A stretch of DNA of 8,553 nucleotides from an uncultured cyanobacterium (lineage in GTDB: Bacteria; Cyanobacteriota; Cyanobacteriia; PCC-6307; Cyanobiaceae). The notes beneath the pieces were generated by a model. That model was not told the DNA's origin. It saw only the letters and a list, made by a program, of their open reading frames with translations, and ran no database searches. Below are positions 1-8,122 of the stretch, piece after piece (positions within the stretch are counted from its first letter, which is position 1; the number at the start of each line of letters is the position of its first letter). The stretch spans positions 1 through 8,553 of the forward strand of contig CAIOXF010000119.1 in NCBI GenBank assembly GCA_903862155.1, written 5' to 3'. The position numbers and the translations under genes are program-made.

Positions 1-200
1 ATTTCCCGGATGTCGTATTCCGAGGGCAGCACACCGTGGTGATGCTGGTGCACCGCGAGCCAGCAGTTGCGCTCCGGATCGGCGCCGGTGCCGTCGAAGG
101 CATGGGAGGCACGCACCAAGGCGGCGATCAGCTCAGGGTTGGCGGCGCTGCACATCGAGGGAAGGAAGCCAGACTGGCGGGTGTTGCAGCGATCCATCAT
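1..200 (-). CDS. Unrecognised protein, 5' part only (runs off the left edge)
   Basis: Reading the minus strand from 200 gives an open frame with no stop to the window edge. It starts MMDRCNTRQSGF and continues with a stretch containing NPELIAALVRASHAF, a Cys-Trp pair (NCW) and a His cluster (HQHHH). Codon choice in this frame (mostly G/C third positions) looks coding, whereas the overlapping plus-strand frame gives a low-complexity composition. About 66 residues are visible. I do not recognise the family. The His cluster and early cysteines could hint at metal binding, but that is speculation. Possible ATG starts are at 212, 200, 197 and 155; none has a clear Shine-Dalgarno. Starting at 200 or 197 makes the gene overlap the start of the divergent gene at 199, so any promoter must lie inside that neighbour. 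The alternative that this is a non-coding upstream region cannot be excluded. Confidence 0.5.
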   Translation of the reverse strand, partial: MMDRCNTRQSGFLPSMCSAANPELIAALVRASHAFDGTGADPERNCWLAVHQHHHGVLPSEYDIRE

Positions 201-489
201 GGCCAGTGCCATCCGCCCACGTGGTGCCGCCCTGGGGTGTGTTCTGGCGGTCGGCCTCGGCGTTGGCTCTGCACAAGCCCAGCAGCGCTTGGCGGAGCAA
301 TGCCCGCTGATCGTGCCGGCAGAGACAACGGCCGTGCAACCCAAGCGCATCCTTCCCAGCCAGGTGGCCGGGAAGAACGCGATGGGGTGCTTGTCGCCGT
401 CGGATGCGATCTACGGCCCCGATGGCTGCCCGGTGAAGATGTGCGGGCAAACCAGCGGGGCGTTTGCCCTACCGGGCAACAAACCCTAG
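199..489 (+). CDS. Small exported Cys-containing protein, unknown function
   Basis: This is a 96-residue protein with a good signal peptide: MASAIRPRGA, then a hydrophobic core (ALGCVLAVGLGVG), then a likely cleavage after SAQA at about residue 27. The mature part is about 69 residues and has four cysteines (35, 64, 77, 82), the last three in a compact GC...DGCPVKMCG segment, so two disulfides in the periplasm or outside the cell are plausible. The frame is open further upstream (to an ATG at 67), but only the ATG at 199 places the signal peptide at the N-terminus. The upstream part is antisense to the gene at 1-200. No Shine-Dalgarno is visible. I do not recognise the family. It is one of four predicted exported proteins in this window, two of which (this one and 8259-8531) are short with four mature-part cysteines. 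Confidence 0.6.
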   Translation: MASAIRPRGAALGCVLAVGLGVGSAQAQQRLAEQCPLIVPAETTAVQPKRILPSQVAGKNAMGCLSPSDAIYGPDGCPVKMCGQTSGAFALPGNKP

Positions 490-524
490 GCAGGCAGGCG
501 AGCTTTACCTCCCAGAAGTGAGCT

Positions 525-1655
525 TTAGCTCTCGGTCACCTTGGCGTGGTGCTCATGGCCACCCTTGGGCAGTGGCAACACGCCTTTGCGCTGGGCGAGT
601 TGCCAGGCACTAACGGCAATGCCGCCACCGAGGGCCAGCATCAGGAGTTCACGGAGCCAGCCCGGGAGGCTTCCCGCCAGGCTTTCAGGCAGGGGTGTGC
701 CCTTGGGGTCGGGCCCGTAGGCCACCTGGCAGGCGGCGTTAAGCAACTGAGCCTGGGCCGGAGTACTCGGCACCTGGCCATCAAGCAAACCCTCTTGGCA
801 ATTGGCGGCACCCTTCACCGGAGGGCTGCCAGCCACGGCATAGCTGAAATCGGCGCCGCTCGAGCCCACCGAATCCACCGACCCATAGTTGAGTTGGTAG
901 TCGCTGTCGGGCACATCAATCACCGGTGATTGCTGCTCAGCAGCATCATTCACCAGGTCGGTGATCACTGCACCGGTGGCCAAAGCAGCCAGGCCCCAGC
1001 CCATGGACGATCCACCCCACCAGTTCCAGGTGTCGGGGCTCCAGTTGTACCAGCCATACCCCCAGGGACGGCTACCCCAGTAACCACCGTTGGCCCAGTT
1101 GTTGTTCCAACCGCCCACATTGCGGTTGTAGAAGTTGTTGTCGAGATTGGAATTGCGATTGTAGCCACCGTTCCAAGCGCCGCGCCCACTGTTCCAGCTG
1201 CCGTCGTTCATGCGGCGAAACTGATCCGGAGAAATGTTGTGGCCGGTCCAGGGCGTACGGCTACCGGCGCCATAGAGGGGATGGGCACCCCGGTAGCCCT
1301 GATCGAGGCCGCGGTCGGCGGGCCGATCAGCCCAGCCACCACCGCTCCCGCCTACTGGCCGGGGAGCGGCCCGCTCGATCGGAGCCGATTCGATCCGGGG
1401 CGCGGGGGCCGGCGCAGCTTCAATGCGAGGTGCACTGAAGCGATAGCTGCCGCCGCCTCCACCACCGCCGAAGTCTCCGCCGCGGAAGCCACCGCCACCA
1501 CCTCCACCGCCCCTGAATCCCCCACCACCGCCGCCACCCTCAAACCGCGCTTGCGCCGACGGAGGCACCACACCAACCAACAGGGCAGAGAGAGCCATCA
1601 CGCTCAGCGCCCGGGAGGAACCTCGGCGGGAAGGCGAACGGGAGAGGGAGAACAC
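525..1655 (-). CDS. Glycine-rich exported protein with C-terminal membrane segment
   Basis: The chosen GTG start gives 376 residues. A basic n-region (SRSPSRRGSSR) and a hydrophobic core (MALSALLVGVV) end in PPSAQA, so cleavage is likely near residue 36. Next come three Gly blocks separated by FR or GGDF (residues about 39-69), a Pro/Ala/Arg linker, then a region very rich in Asn, Trp, Tyr and Gly (about 140-220, for example GGWNNNW and GYGWYNW). A short hydrophobic stretch (GLAALATGAVITDLV) follows, then two cysteines about 28 residues apart. A final hydrophobic helix (ELLMLALGGGIAVSAW) precedes a basic/His-rich tail ending KVTES. It is probably anchored at a membrane by the C-terminal helix with the low-complexity part outside. 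I do not recognise a characterised family. The start is uncertain: GTG 1745 and ATG 1706 would make the signal peptide too long, ATG 1598 would remove its basic part, and none has a clear ribosome site. Confidence 0.75.
   Translation of the reverse strand: MFSLSRSPSRRGSSRALSVMALSALLVGVVPPSAQARFEGGGGGGGFRGGGGGGGGFRGGDFGGGGGGGSYRFSAPRIEAAPAPAPRIESAPIERAAPRPVGGSGGGWADRPADRGLDQGYRGAHPLYGAGSRTPWTGHNISPDQFRRMNDGSWNSGRGAWNGGYNRNSNLDNNFYNRNVGGWNNNWANGGYWGSRPWGYGWYNWSPDTWNWWGGSSMGWGLAALATGAVITDLVNDAAEQQSPVIDVPDSDYQLNYGSVDSVGSSGADFSYAVAGSPPVKGAANCQEGLLDGQVPSTPAQAQLLNAACQVAYGPDPKGTPLPESLAGSLPGWLRELLMLALGGGIAVSAWQLAQRKGVLPLPKGGHEHHAKVTES
1443..1541 (-). repeat. Poly-glycine coding repeat inside the exported protein
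   Basis: The minus strand encodes runs of seven, eight and seven glycines separated by Phe-Arg or Gly-Gly-Asp-Phe spacers. On the plus strand this appears as repeated ccaccgcc-like units. Such a tract can change length by slippage. The glycine codons are mixed rather than a single repeated codon, which limits slippage. It belongs to the gene at 525-1655 and is not a separate element. Confidence 0.85.
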
Positions 1656-1769
1656 AACCAAAACGTGGGGATGTCGCGCCCTACTGGTAGCAGCTGATTG
1701 CAACATCAATCGGGCTGGAGCCCGCGCTGGAAGAGATCGCCACACTGAAAGGGTGTTCCACCCCCTGCC

Positions 1770-2126
1770 ATGAACGCAGTCCGCGTCTTGGGCCTAGCCG
1801 CTGGCTCAGCCCTGCTCGCCGCCATGCCGGCCCTCGCCCAGGTGAGTGATTCGAACGTGCGTGCCGTGAACGTGGCCCGTCAATGGGCGATCAACCAGAA
1901 CGGTGGGCTCTCGGTGTACGTGCCCGCCCAGTGCATGTTCGACACCGGCAACGGCGGCGGCTCCTGTCTGGTGCAGAACAACAATCAGGGTTACTTCTTC
2001 CGCTTCCTGGGTGGTTCGCCCGGCTGGCAGCAATACAACCAGCCCGCCACCACACTCACCGAAGTCCAGGTGTCGCCGGATGGCCGCAGCGTGGTGAACG
2101 TGAGCTACAACGGCGCGCCCCGCTGA
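1770..2126 (+). CDS. Small exported protein, unknown function
   Basis: This is a 118-residue protein starting MNAVRVLGLAAGSALLAAMP, with cleavage likely after ALA (residue 23). The mature part of about 95 residues has two cysteines (55 and 66) bracketing a GNGGG turn, a Gln/Asn-rich segment (QNNNQGYFFRFLGG), and a C-terminal half with alternating hydrophobic residues (LTEVQVSPDGRSVVNVSY) that suggests beta strands. The two cysteines could form one disulfide after export. The ATG is the only start that gives a complete signal peptide. The bases in front of it (ttccaccccctgcc) contain no Shine-Dalgarno. It is divergent from the glycine-rich gene, so both promoters should lie in 1656-1769. I do not recognise the family. 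Confidence 0.8.
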   Translation: MNAVRVLGLAAGSALLAAMPALAQVSDSNVRAVNVARQWAINQNGGLSVYVPAQCMFDTGNGGGSCLVQNNNQGYFFRFLGGSPGWQQYNQPATTLTEVQVSPDGRSVVNVSYNGAPR

Positions 2127-2148
2127 GGCACTTGGGCGGTTTTCCGGT

Positions 2149-2174
2149 GGGGGTGGACGGCCCGCCCCACCCCC
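2149..2174. terminator. GC-rich hairpin after the small exported protein gene
   Basis: Positions 2149-2156 (GGGGGTGG) pair perfectly with 2167-2174 (CCACCCCC) around a 10-nt loop, beginning 23 bases after the stop at 2126. No T run follows on either strand, so it is not a textbook intrinsic terminator. It could slow polymerase or protect the 3' end of the upstream message. Confidence 0.35.
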
Positions 2175-2178
2175 TGGC

Positions 2179-2208
2179 GGAGGACCGAATCACGCCGTTC
2201 GGTTCTCC
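2179..2208 (+). promoter_or_regulatory. 11-bp hairpin / dyad in the clpB leader
   Basis: GGAGGACCGAA (2179-2189) pairs with TTCGGTTCTCC (2198-2208) around an 8-nt loop. Ten pairs are Watson-Crick and one is G-U. It lies 66 bases before the clpB start. It is not the CIRCE operator, whose arms begin TTAGCACTC. A smaller 5-bp hairpin (AACCG/CGGTT, 2227-2241) lies between it and the ribosome site. It could be a DNA operator, an RNA structure controlling heat-shock expression, or processing-related; the sequence alone does not decide. Confidence 0.4.
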
Positions 2209-2262
2209 TGATCTCCGGCACCGATTAACCGCCATACGGTTCTGCCAACGCACCCCACCACC

Positions 2263-2268
2263 GGGAGG
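2263..2268 (+). promoter_or_regulatory. Ribosome binding site of clpB (decides the start)
   Basis: The GGGAGG core is followed by 6 bases and then ATG at 2275. An in-frame TTG at 2269 directly abuts this core and is too close to be used, so the ATG is the start. Confidence 0.8.
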
Positions 2269-2274
2269 TTGTCC

Positions 2275-4893
<2,619 letters not shown>

Positions 4894-4900
4894 ACGAACA

Positions 4901-4926
4901 GCGATCCGGGCTCAGTCCCGGATCGC
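4901..4926. terminator. Perfect 10-bp hairpin between convergent clpB and the FkbM remnant
   Basis: GCGATCCGGG (4901-4910) and CCCGGATCGC (4917-4926) pair perfectly around a 6-nt loop, 7 bases after the clpB stop. On the minus strand the hairpin covers the last codons and stop of the FkbM fragment. There is no T run on either side, so termination would be of the hairpin-only or Rho-assisted kind. Its position between convergent reading frames supports a two-way terminator role. Confidence 0.55.
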
Positions 4927-5115
4927 CAGCAGTAGCTCAAGGGTGCGGCCATCCCTCAGGGAGAAGCCGCGATCCCGGAGCCAACCGGTCAGCCCTTTGT
5001 CGTCGTACCCATCGCGATACACCACCCGGATCCAGCAAGCGTCAAAACAATCGCGGGCCCCTGCGAGCACCTGGCGCTCCTGCCCCTCCACATCCACCTT
5101 GAGCACCAGATCACT
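4912..5115 (-). pseudogene. C-terminal remnant of an FkbM-family SAM-dependent methyltransferase
   Basis: The minus strand encodes 67 residues from SDLVLKVDVEGQERQVLAGA to a stop at 4912. The LKVDVEGxExxVLxGA stretch is the hallmark of the later part of FkbM-type methyltransferases, which methylate sugars or natural products. It is followed by the expected strand (IRVVYRDG) and a GF...LRDG end. The SAM-binding front part of the domain is absent: reading upstream, the frame enters a palindrome at 5116-5136 and reaches a stop at 5175. A GTG at 5169 could in principle start an 85-residue product, but it would lack the SAM site and so be inactive. I call it a decayed gene whose 3' end and terminator survive. 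The alternative of a short functional domain protein is unlikely. Confidence 0.7.
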
Positions 5116-5146
5116 GCCCGGCCTGAAGGCCGGGCATCTGGATTCC
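5116..5146 (-). mobile_element. Possible right-end remnant of an IS200/IS605 (TnpB-type) element
   Basis: TGCCCGGCC (5115-5123) pairs perfectly with GGCCGGGCA (5128-5136) around the loop TGAA. On the minus strand this reads GGAATCC (5146-5140), a few bases, then a GC stem with a TTCA loop, ending near GGGCAGTGA. As I recall, IS605/TnpB right ends often have this shape: a GGAATCC-like box, a GC hairpin with a TTCA or TTTA loop, then the element edge. The edge would fall just where FkbM similarity begins. No transposase or tnpB frame remains. A chance palindrome or a terminator is the alternative. Confidence 0.35.
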
Positions 5147-5218
5147 CCTATTGGGCATGCAGCAGGCACGGTCTAACTCCCTAGCCCCACTGCGTGCAGG
5201 TCTGGCACGACGAAGCTG

Positions 5219-5238
5219 AAAAAAGTCGAAAGATCGAC
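5219..5238 (-). terminator. Weak intrinsic-terminator-like hairpin upstream of the channel gene
   Basis: On the minus strand GTCGA, loop TCTT and TCGAC are followed directly by six T. The 5-bp stem is short, so strength is doubtful. It would stop minus-strand transcription coming from inside the channel gene, where no minus-strand gene is evident, or it may be left over from the disrupted region at 4912-5146. Apart from this, 5147-5296 shows no gene and no convincing promoter. Confidence 0.25.
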
Positions 5239-5296
5239 CCAGCGAAGGCTGTTGATCTCATCAAGCTGTTGGGCAACCCACAGGCAACGTTGAGCC

Positions 5297-6895
5297 GTGC
5301 GTCGTCGCTTCAGCTTCCAGCCGGTATTGATGCTCACGCTGGTGGCAGCACTGGTGTTCGGACCAGCGGGATGGGCTTCGACGCCTCCAGGCCTGTCTGG
5401 ATGGGTGGAACTCGATGGGCAGAAGGTGCTCGAACTGCGCTCTGCAGCGGGAGCCCAGAGACCAGAACGCCTGGCCCGCCACCTCTCCGGCGAACTCTCA
5501 GCCCTAGCGAACAACTACGCCTTCAACCCAGACCAGCTCACCACCGAAAGGGAGCCTCCCTACGTGATGGTTGGAATCAGGGAGAGCAATGACACCATCC
5601 GGCCCCTCCTGGCTGTGGATGAACGGGCGGCGCGACTGGCCCATGTGAGCCAAGAGGTTCTCGCTAACCGCTACCGCGATCAGCTCAGCGCTGGCATCAA
5701 GCGCTATCGGCTCCAACACGCCCCGGGAGCATGGCTTCGGGGGACAGCAGTCGCCCTGCTGGTATTGCTTGGCTATGGACTACTACTGCGCTGGGTCTAC
5801 CGGCTGAACCGGACAGTGAGGAGTTGGCTGCGCCATCAAAGCCTGAAGCATCTCCCAGAGGTACAGATCGGCGGGAACCAATTGGTTCCCCGCGAGTCTG
5901 TACGCAACATCCTGCAACTCGGCCGAGTGGCTATGTACTGGAGCACGGTGGCGCTGCTGAGCTACCTGCTGGTGCCGCTTCTGCTCAGCTTTTTCCCTCC
6001 CACCATGGCCCTCGCGGCAGGATTGAGGAGCCAGATGCTCGGGGTGATCTCAGCCGTGGGCTCCGGAGTGGTTGCCCTGATCCCCAATTTGCTCACGCTG
6101 ATCTTAATTGGCGTAATCGCAGCCCTAGCCCTACGACTCAGCCATCGGTTGTTTGGAGCACTGGAAAAGGAACAGCTGCGCTTCAGCTGGTTCTATCCGG
6201 AATGGGCCAAGCCCACCAGCAGAATTGCCACGATCCTGATTGCCGTTGGCAGTTTTGCGCTCGCACTGCCCTACATCCCTGGATCAACGAGCAAGGTGTT
6301 TCAGGGAGCAGGTGTTTTTCTTGGCATCCTCGCCGCATTGGGATCCAGCGCCATCACCACCAATGTGCTGAGCGGCCTGATGCTGATCTACACCCGAGGC
6401 TTTCGCGAGGGCGACCGAGTAAATATCAACGGGGTGATTGGGATCGTACAGGAACGGGCCCTGCTGGTGACGCGAATTGTCACGCCCCTCAATGAGCTGG
6501 TGAGCATCCCCAATGCAACAGTAATCGCCTCACCGGTTCTCAATTACAGCCTCTCAGCACGGGAACTGAACTCTCCCGTCGCCCTGGGCATCTCGATCAC
6601 CATTGGCTACGACGTGCCGTGGCGGCAGGTGCATCAACTAATGCTTGATGCCGCCGGCCAGGTTAGCAAGATCTGCTCAGATCCGAAGCCCATCGTTGTG
6701 CAGACGAGCCTGAACGATTTTCACGTGAGCTACGAACTCAATGCCTACATCAACGATGTACCTGGCTATCGCAAAGCCTATTCCGATCTACTGGCTGCCA
6801 TTCAGGACGCATTTGCCCGGGCGGGCGTGGAAATCCTCTCACCTGCCTATGAAGCCCAGCGGGATGGCAATCCCAGCACTATCCCGCCAGTCTGA
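5297..6895 (+). CDS. MscS-family mechanosensitive ion channel with N-terminal extension
   Basis: This 532-residue inner-membrane channel is expected to open under membrane tension and release solutes on osmotic downshock. The GTG at 5297 is the first possible start, because an in-frame stop lies at 5291, and it gives a clean signal peptide: MRRR, hydrophobic core, cleavage near AGWA (27). An extracytoplasmic domain spans about 28-145. Likely membrane helices are 148-168, 212-236, 250-280 and 309-327. The pore helix follows at about 335-365 (GVFLGILAALG, then ITTNVLSGLMLIYTRGF). Next come the MscS beta domain (FREGDRVNINGVIGIV...IPNATVI...NYS, about 369-418) and the C-terminal alpha/beta domain (GISITIGYDVPW, to about 515). 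Total length is well above E. coli MscS (286 aa), placing it among mid-size MscS-like proteins. No good Shine-Dalgarno is seen. Its 3' end stops 8 bases short of the convergent pterin dehydratase gene. Confidence 0.93.
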   Translation: MRRRFSFQPVLMLTLVAALVFGPAGWASTPPGLSGWVELDGQKVLELRSAAGAQRPERLARHLSGELSALANNYAFNPDQLTTEREPPYVMVGIRESNDTIRPLLAVDERAARLAHVSQEVLANRYRDQLSAGIKRYRLQHAPGAWLRGTAVALLVLLGYGLLLRWVYRLNRTVRSWLRHQSLKHLPEVQIGGNQLVPRESVRNILQLGRVAMYWSTVALLSYLLVPLLLSFFPPTMALAAGLRSQMLGVISAVGSGVVALIPNLLTLILIGVIAALALRLSHRLFGALEKEQLRFSWFYPEWAKPTSRIATILIAVGSFALALPYIPGSTSKVFQGAGVFLGILAALGSSAITTNVLSGLMLIYTRGFREGDRVNINGVIGIVQERALLVTRIVTPLNELVSIPNATVIASPVLNYSLSARELNSPVALGISITIGYDVPWRQVHQLMLDAAGQVSKICSDPKPIVVQTSLNDFHVSYELNAYINDVPGYRKAYSDLLAAIQDAFARAGVEILSPAYEAQRDGNPSTIPPV

Positions 6896-6903
6896 AACAG
6901 GAC

Positions 6904-7221
6904 TCAGTCCAGCAACTGATTGATGCGCTGGGCCAAGCTCACATCCAGATCACTCAGGCCGCCCACGTCGTGGGTGGTGAGCTCGATCGTGACCCGATTC
7001 CACACATTGCTCCATTCGGGGTGATGGCCAAGGGTTTCGGCCACCAGAGCCACACGCGCCATGAAGCCAAAAGCGGCGTTGAAATCGGCGAAGCGAACGT
7101 CGCGATGCAGCTTGCCGTTCACCACTTGCCATCCTGGCAGCTCGGCAGGAAGGTTGGCGATCTGATCAAGGCTGAGGGGTGCAGCGGCCATAGCACTGGG
7201 AACGGCGGTTTCAGCCCCCAT
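6904..7221 (-). CDS. Pterin-4a-carbinolamine dehydratase (PCD/PhhB family)
   Basis: This is a 105-residue protein. The family dehydrates 4a-hydroxytetrahydropterin during pterin cofactor recycling. The complete active-site signature is visible: E62, H66-H67-P68, W74, H84 and D91 within ETLGHHPEW...VWNRVTIEL...THDVGGLSDLD. The usual fold elements (GWQV, LHRDVRFADFNAAFGFM) precede it. In organisms without an aromatic amino-acid hydroxylase its substrate is unsettled. A related PCD-like protein (acRAF) acts in Rubisco assembly, but it is normally encoded near carboxysome genes, which are absent here, and this copy keeps all catalytic residues. The ATG at 7221 overlaps the end of the upstream gene by 11 bp, suggesting coupled translation. 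The ATG at 7191 (MAAAPLSLDQ) gives the more typical family length of 95. It is the last gene of the yjbQ operon. Confidence 0.92.
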   Translation of the reverse strand: MGAETAVPSAMAAAPLSLDQIANLPAELPGWQVVNGKLHRDVRFADFNAAFGFMARVALVAETLGHHPEWSNVWNRVTIELTTHDVGGLSDLDVSLAQRINQLLD

Positions 7222-7534
7222 TGTCGAGGGCCAGATCGTGCAGCCGATCGATCATCAGATCGAGCTCAGTGTCGGCCTCGCCGTCCACCCCGGCGTCAGG
7301 CTGCACAGCCTGACGGCGCTGCACTTCAGCGGCCAGCCGCTCGGCGTTGCGGCGTTGCATCCAGGAGCTGGCGGATACCGCTGATGACGGCGCTGGCACA
7401 GTTTCAACCAACGGCGGTCGGACGCCCCTGAGCTCTTGGCGCAACTCAGCTACCTCAAGGCGCAACGCCTGGATCTCCGCAAGCAGCGCCCTCAGCAATG
7501 TGGCGTCATGGGTGGCGTCATCACGTGGTGCCAT
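7211..7534 (-). CDS. Small coiled-coil hypothetical protein
   Basis: This 107-residue protein has no signal peptide and no cysteines. Residues about 11-37 form a strong heptad-like helix (LLRALLAEIQALRLEVAELRQEL). A Pro-rich linker (RPPLVETVPAPSS) follows, then a second charged helix (WMQRRNAERLAAEVQRR) and an acidic tail (TELDLMIDRLHDL). The architecture suggests a self-associating or partner-binding cytosolic protein; no catalytic motif is visible and I do not recognise the family. The ATG at 7534 is 3 bases after the yjbQ stop, with GGGGAG (7541-7546) six bases in front, so it is clearly translated from the same message. It lies between two enzyme genes and overlaps the second by 11 bp, which argues that it is real. 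Confidence 0.8.
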   Translation of the reverse strand: MAPRDDATHDATLLRALLAEIQALRLEVAELRQELRGVRPPLVETVPAPSSAVSASSWMQRRNAERLAAEVQRRQAVQPDAGVDGEADTELDLMIDRLHDLALDNGG

Positions 7535-7537
7535 CGC

Positions 7538-7990
7538 TCACTCCCCGATCAGATGCACGCTCAGTTGGCGACGATGACTCACCGCCCGGTGCTCCCACAG
7601 ATACACCGCTTGCCAAGTGCCTAGCAGCAATCGCCCCTGATCAAACGACAGGCTCAACGTGGTGGCTGTGAGTGCCGTACGGATGTGGGCGGGCATGTCG
7701 TCAGGGCCCTCATCGTTGTGCACGTAGGCCCGCAACGCTCCCTCGCCGCTGATCGGACGCACCCCCTCCTTGGGCACCAGGGCCTGGAGATAGGCCGCCA
7801 GATCCTGCAGCACCCGGGGATCGGCGTTCTCGTTGATGGTGAGCGAGCAAGAGGTGTGTTTGGCGAAGACCAGGCACAGTCCTGTGCCCATGCCGCTCTT
7901 GGAGACCTCGGCCTGAATCAGGTGGGTGATGTTGGTGAAGCCTTCACCCTCAGTGTGAAGTGACAGCTGAGACAACGACTGGCGCAGCAC
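7538..7990 (-). CDS. yjbQ: YjbQ / UPF0047 family protein (secondary thiamine-phosphate synthase enzyme family)
   Basis: This 150-residue cytosolic protein is full length for the family. Diagnostic segments are present: FAKHTSCSLTINENADPRV (His45, Asn53-Glu54-Asn55, Asp57), HNDEGPDDMPAHIR (His91, Asp97-Asp98, His102) and GRLLLGTWQAVYLWEHR near the C-terminus (residues 119-135). Family members weakly form thiamine phosphate when overproduced, hence the database name; the physiological role is unresolved. The start is GTG at 7990, fixed by the ribosome site GAGGAGG 8 bases in front. It is the first gene of a minus-strand operon with the coiled-coil hypothetical and the pterin dehydratase. Confidence 0.93.
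   Translation of the reverse strand: MLRQSLSQLSLHTEGEGFTNITHLIQAEVSKSGMGTGLCLVFAKHTSCSLTINENADPRVLQDLAAYLQALVPKEGVRPISGEGALRAYVHNDEGPDDMPAHIRTALTATTLSLSFDQGRLLLGTWQAVYLWEHRAVSHRRQLSVHLIGE
7541..7546 (-). promoter_or_regulatory. Ribosome binding site of the coiled-coil protein, inside the yjbQ end
   Basis: On the minus strand GGGGAG is followed by TGAGCG and then ATG at 7534. The yjbQ stop codon lies in the spacer, so translation of the two genes is probably coupled. Confidence 0.65.
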
Positions 7991-7998
7991 AGATCGAT

Positions 7999-8005
7999 CC
8001 TCCTC
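7999..8005 (-). promoter_or_regulatory. Ribosome binding site of yjbQ (fixes the GTG start)
   Basis: On the minus strand GAGGAGG is followed by 8 bases and GTG at 7990. It is the best Shine-Dalgarno in the window and decides the non-ATG start. Confidence 0.8.
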
Positions 8006-8086
8006 GGTAGGCCATCAGCTAGCAGCGAGTCTCCATCAACTGGCGTCATCAGCAACTCCCCGTGAAGTTCTGGTGGATGAGCGACC

Positions 8087-8122
8087 GAGGACCTGCCAGT
8101 GCCGACTGTCCTCAATTTTTTT
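8087..8122 (+). terminator. Intrinsic-terminator-like hairpin with a T7 run and no upstream plus-strand gene
   Basis: GAGGAC (8087-8092) pairs with GTCCTC (8108-8113) around a 15-nt loop, then AA and seven T (8116-8122). An alternative inner stem is CAGT/ACTG (8097-8100 with 8105-8108). It has the layout of a plus-strand terminator, but no plus-strand gene lies upstream; the nearest is the channel ending at 6895. It might end an unannotated small RNA or belong to a decayed element. Confidence 0.4.

Noticed and set aside
500..531. Direct GAGCTTTA pair and the small GAGC-TTTA-GCTC hairpin between the genes ending at 489 and 525
   Set aside because: The stem is only 4 bp with no T run, and part of it is the coding end of the minus-strand gene. 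Too weak to call a terminator.
930..1697. Plus-strand open frame rich in Ala/Thr/Pro opposite the glycine-rich gene
   Set aside because: The minus-strand frame has a signal peptide and a structured C-terminus. The plus frame is low-complexity Ala/Thr/Pro arising from the complement of Gly codons.
2269..2274. TTG at 2269 as the clpB start
   Set aside because: It touches the GGGAGG ribosome core directly, while ATG at 2275 has proper spacing and matches the family N-terminus.
5173..5514. Minus-strand frame upstream of the FkbM remnant (in the same frame as it)
   Set aside because: Most of it is antisense to the channel's N-terminus. The part outside (5175-5296) reads protein-like in places but shows no FkbM or transposase motif and ends at a stop before the remnant.
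7918..8115. Minus-strand 65-codon frame overlapping the yjbQ start
   Set aside because: It overlaps yjbQ in another frame, whereas the strong GAGGAGG ribosome site serves the yjbQ GTG. No recognisable motif.
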